Positions 13,457 through 13,759 of a stretch of 13,759 bases of DNA are shown here, one piece after another; position 1 is the stretch's first letter, and each line of letters opens with the position of its first letter. The DNA is from an uncultured Eubacterium sp. (GTDB lineage: Bacteria > Bacillota > Clostridia > Lachnospirales > Lachnospiraceae). Made by a program: the position numbers and the translations under genes. The stretch lies in NCBI GenBank assembly GCA_904502145.1, contig CAJGDH010000022.1:1-13759 (forward strand), given 5' to 3'. The notes below the pieces were generated by a model. The model did no database searches, was not told the origin of the DNA, and saw only the letters and a program-made list of their open reading frames with translations.

Positions 13457-13759
13457 TTAGAGGGCGTGTCCGCCGGAAACCTTAATGACCTGCCCCGTAA
13501 GCATTCCCGCTTTATCACTTGCCAGAAACAGGATCGTATCCGCAATATCTTCCGGCCTTATCAGTTTTCCCATCGGAATCAGCGGAATGACGACCTTTTC
13601 GAATTCCTCATCAATCCATCCTGTCTGTGTAGGTCCAGGAGCAACGCTGTTCACGGTGATTCCATACTTCGCCACCTCGAGAGCAATGCTGCGGGTAAGC
13701 GCTTCGAGCGTCGCCTTGCTCGCTCCGTATGTGATCTGGCCCGCGAAGATCTGTGCAGC
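13457..13759 (-). CDS. Short-chain dehydrogenase/reductase, C-terminal part
   Basis: The gene runs in from beyond the right edge; 100 codons and the stop are visible. The visible part opens with QITYGASKA, giving the YxxxK catalytic pair at residues 11 and 15 of the fragment. NSVAPGPTQTGW (the PG motif after the sixth strand), a RPEDIADTILFLAS helix and the terminal GQVIKVSGG complete the usual FabG-like pattern. The Rossmann N terminus is outside the window, so the cofactor and substrate cannot be judged; a 3-oxoacyl-ACP reductase-type name would be a guess. The open frame is continuous to the window edge, so the GTG at 13675 is internal and not the start. It converges on the flippase operon, with about 660 bp of non-coding DNA between. 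No clear terminator follows its stop. Confidence 0.9.
   Translation of the reverse strand, partial: AAQIFAGQITYGASKATLEALTRSIALEVAKYGITVNSVAPGPTQTGWIDEEFEKVVIPLIPMGKLIRPEDIADTILFLASDKAGMLTGQVIKVSGGHAL

Noticed and set aside
13291..13485. A 64-codon plus-strand open frame
   Set aside because: It has no ribosome site, starts inside the second repeat block and its end overlaps the 3' end of the dehydrogenase gene on the other strand.

Overview
The window looks like a piece of a Bacillota chromosome, most likely a gut-type Clostridia of the Lachnospiraceae kind. This is inferred from moderately GC-rich coding sequence with AT-rich gaps, strong AGGAG-type ribosome sites, a clostridial-style AbrB-like regulator and a five-gene rml operon of the form seen in that family. 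No 16S rRNA or other marker is present, so the family assignment is tentative. Both edges are cut: the left edge is a perfect fold-back palindrome that is probably an assembly end, and the right edge falls inside a gene.

Layout. Positions 1-2530 carry two housekeeping genes on the minus strand: an M17 leucyl aminopeptidase (pepA) with its own extended -10 promoter and a hairpin terminator, and a MazG-type nucleotide pyrophosphohydrolase. From 2746 all genes up to 12795 are on the plus strand and mostly serve the cell surface. First comes a CDP-glycerol glycerophosphotransferase (TagF-like), with a promoter inside its 3' end. Next is the complete dTDP-L-rhamnose pathway in the order rfbA, rfbB, rfbD, rfbC, followed by a second, divergent rfbA-like nucleotidyltransferase. 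An AbrB-like regulator with its own promoter and a clear terminator or attenuator follows, then a flavodoxin-fold protein resembling BilS. Finally a strong promoter (TTGACA, 17 bp, TACAAT) drives a PaaK/CapK-type adenylate-forming ligase overlapping by 16 nt with a Wzx-like flippase.

After the flippase the character changes. At 12828-13006 there is a long rod-like inverted structure with about 49 paired bases and a T7 tail. It is either a structured RNA, an oversized bidirectional terminator or a small non-autonomous element. Positions 13007-13456 hold no convincing gene but several hairpins and two blocks of GGCAA-type units spaced exactly 10 bp apart around a 9-bp-stem hairpin. The window ends in the 3' part of a short-chain dehydrogenase on the minus strand.

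How the genes fit together. RfbA, RfbB, RfbC and RfbD make dTDP-L-rhamnose for a surface glycan. The TagF-like enzyme would add glycerol phosphate, the flippase would export a lipid-linked glycan, and the ligase might activate an acyl or aromatic acid for glycan decoration. No glycosyltransferases, polymerase or CDP-glycerol synthase are visible, so the assembly machinery must lie elsewhere. The features most worth following up are the 12828-13006 structure, the 10-bp repeat array and the ligase-flippase pair. None of them is proven here to be a new system.
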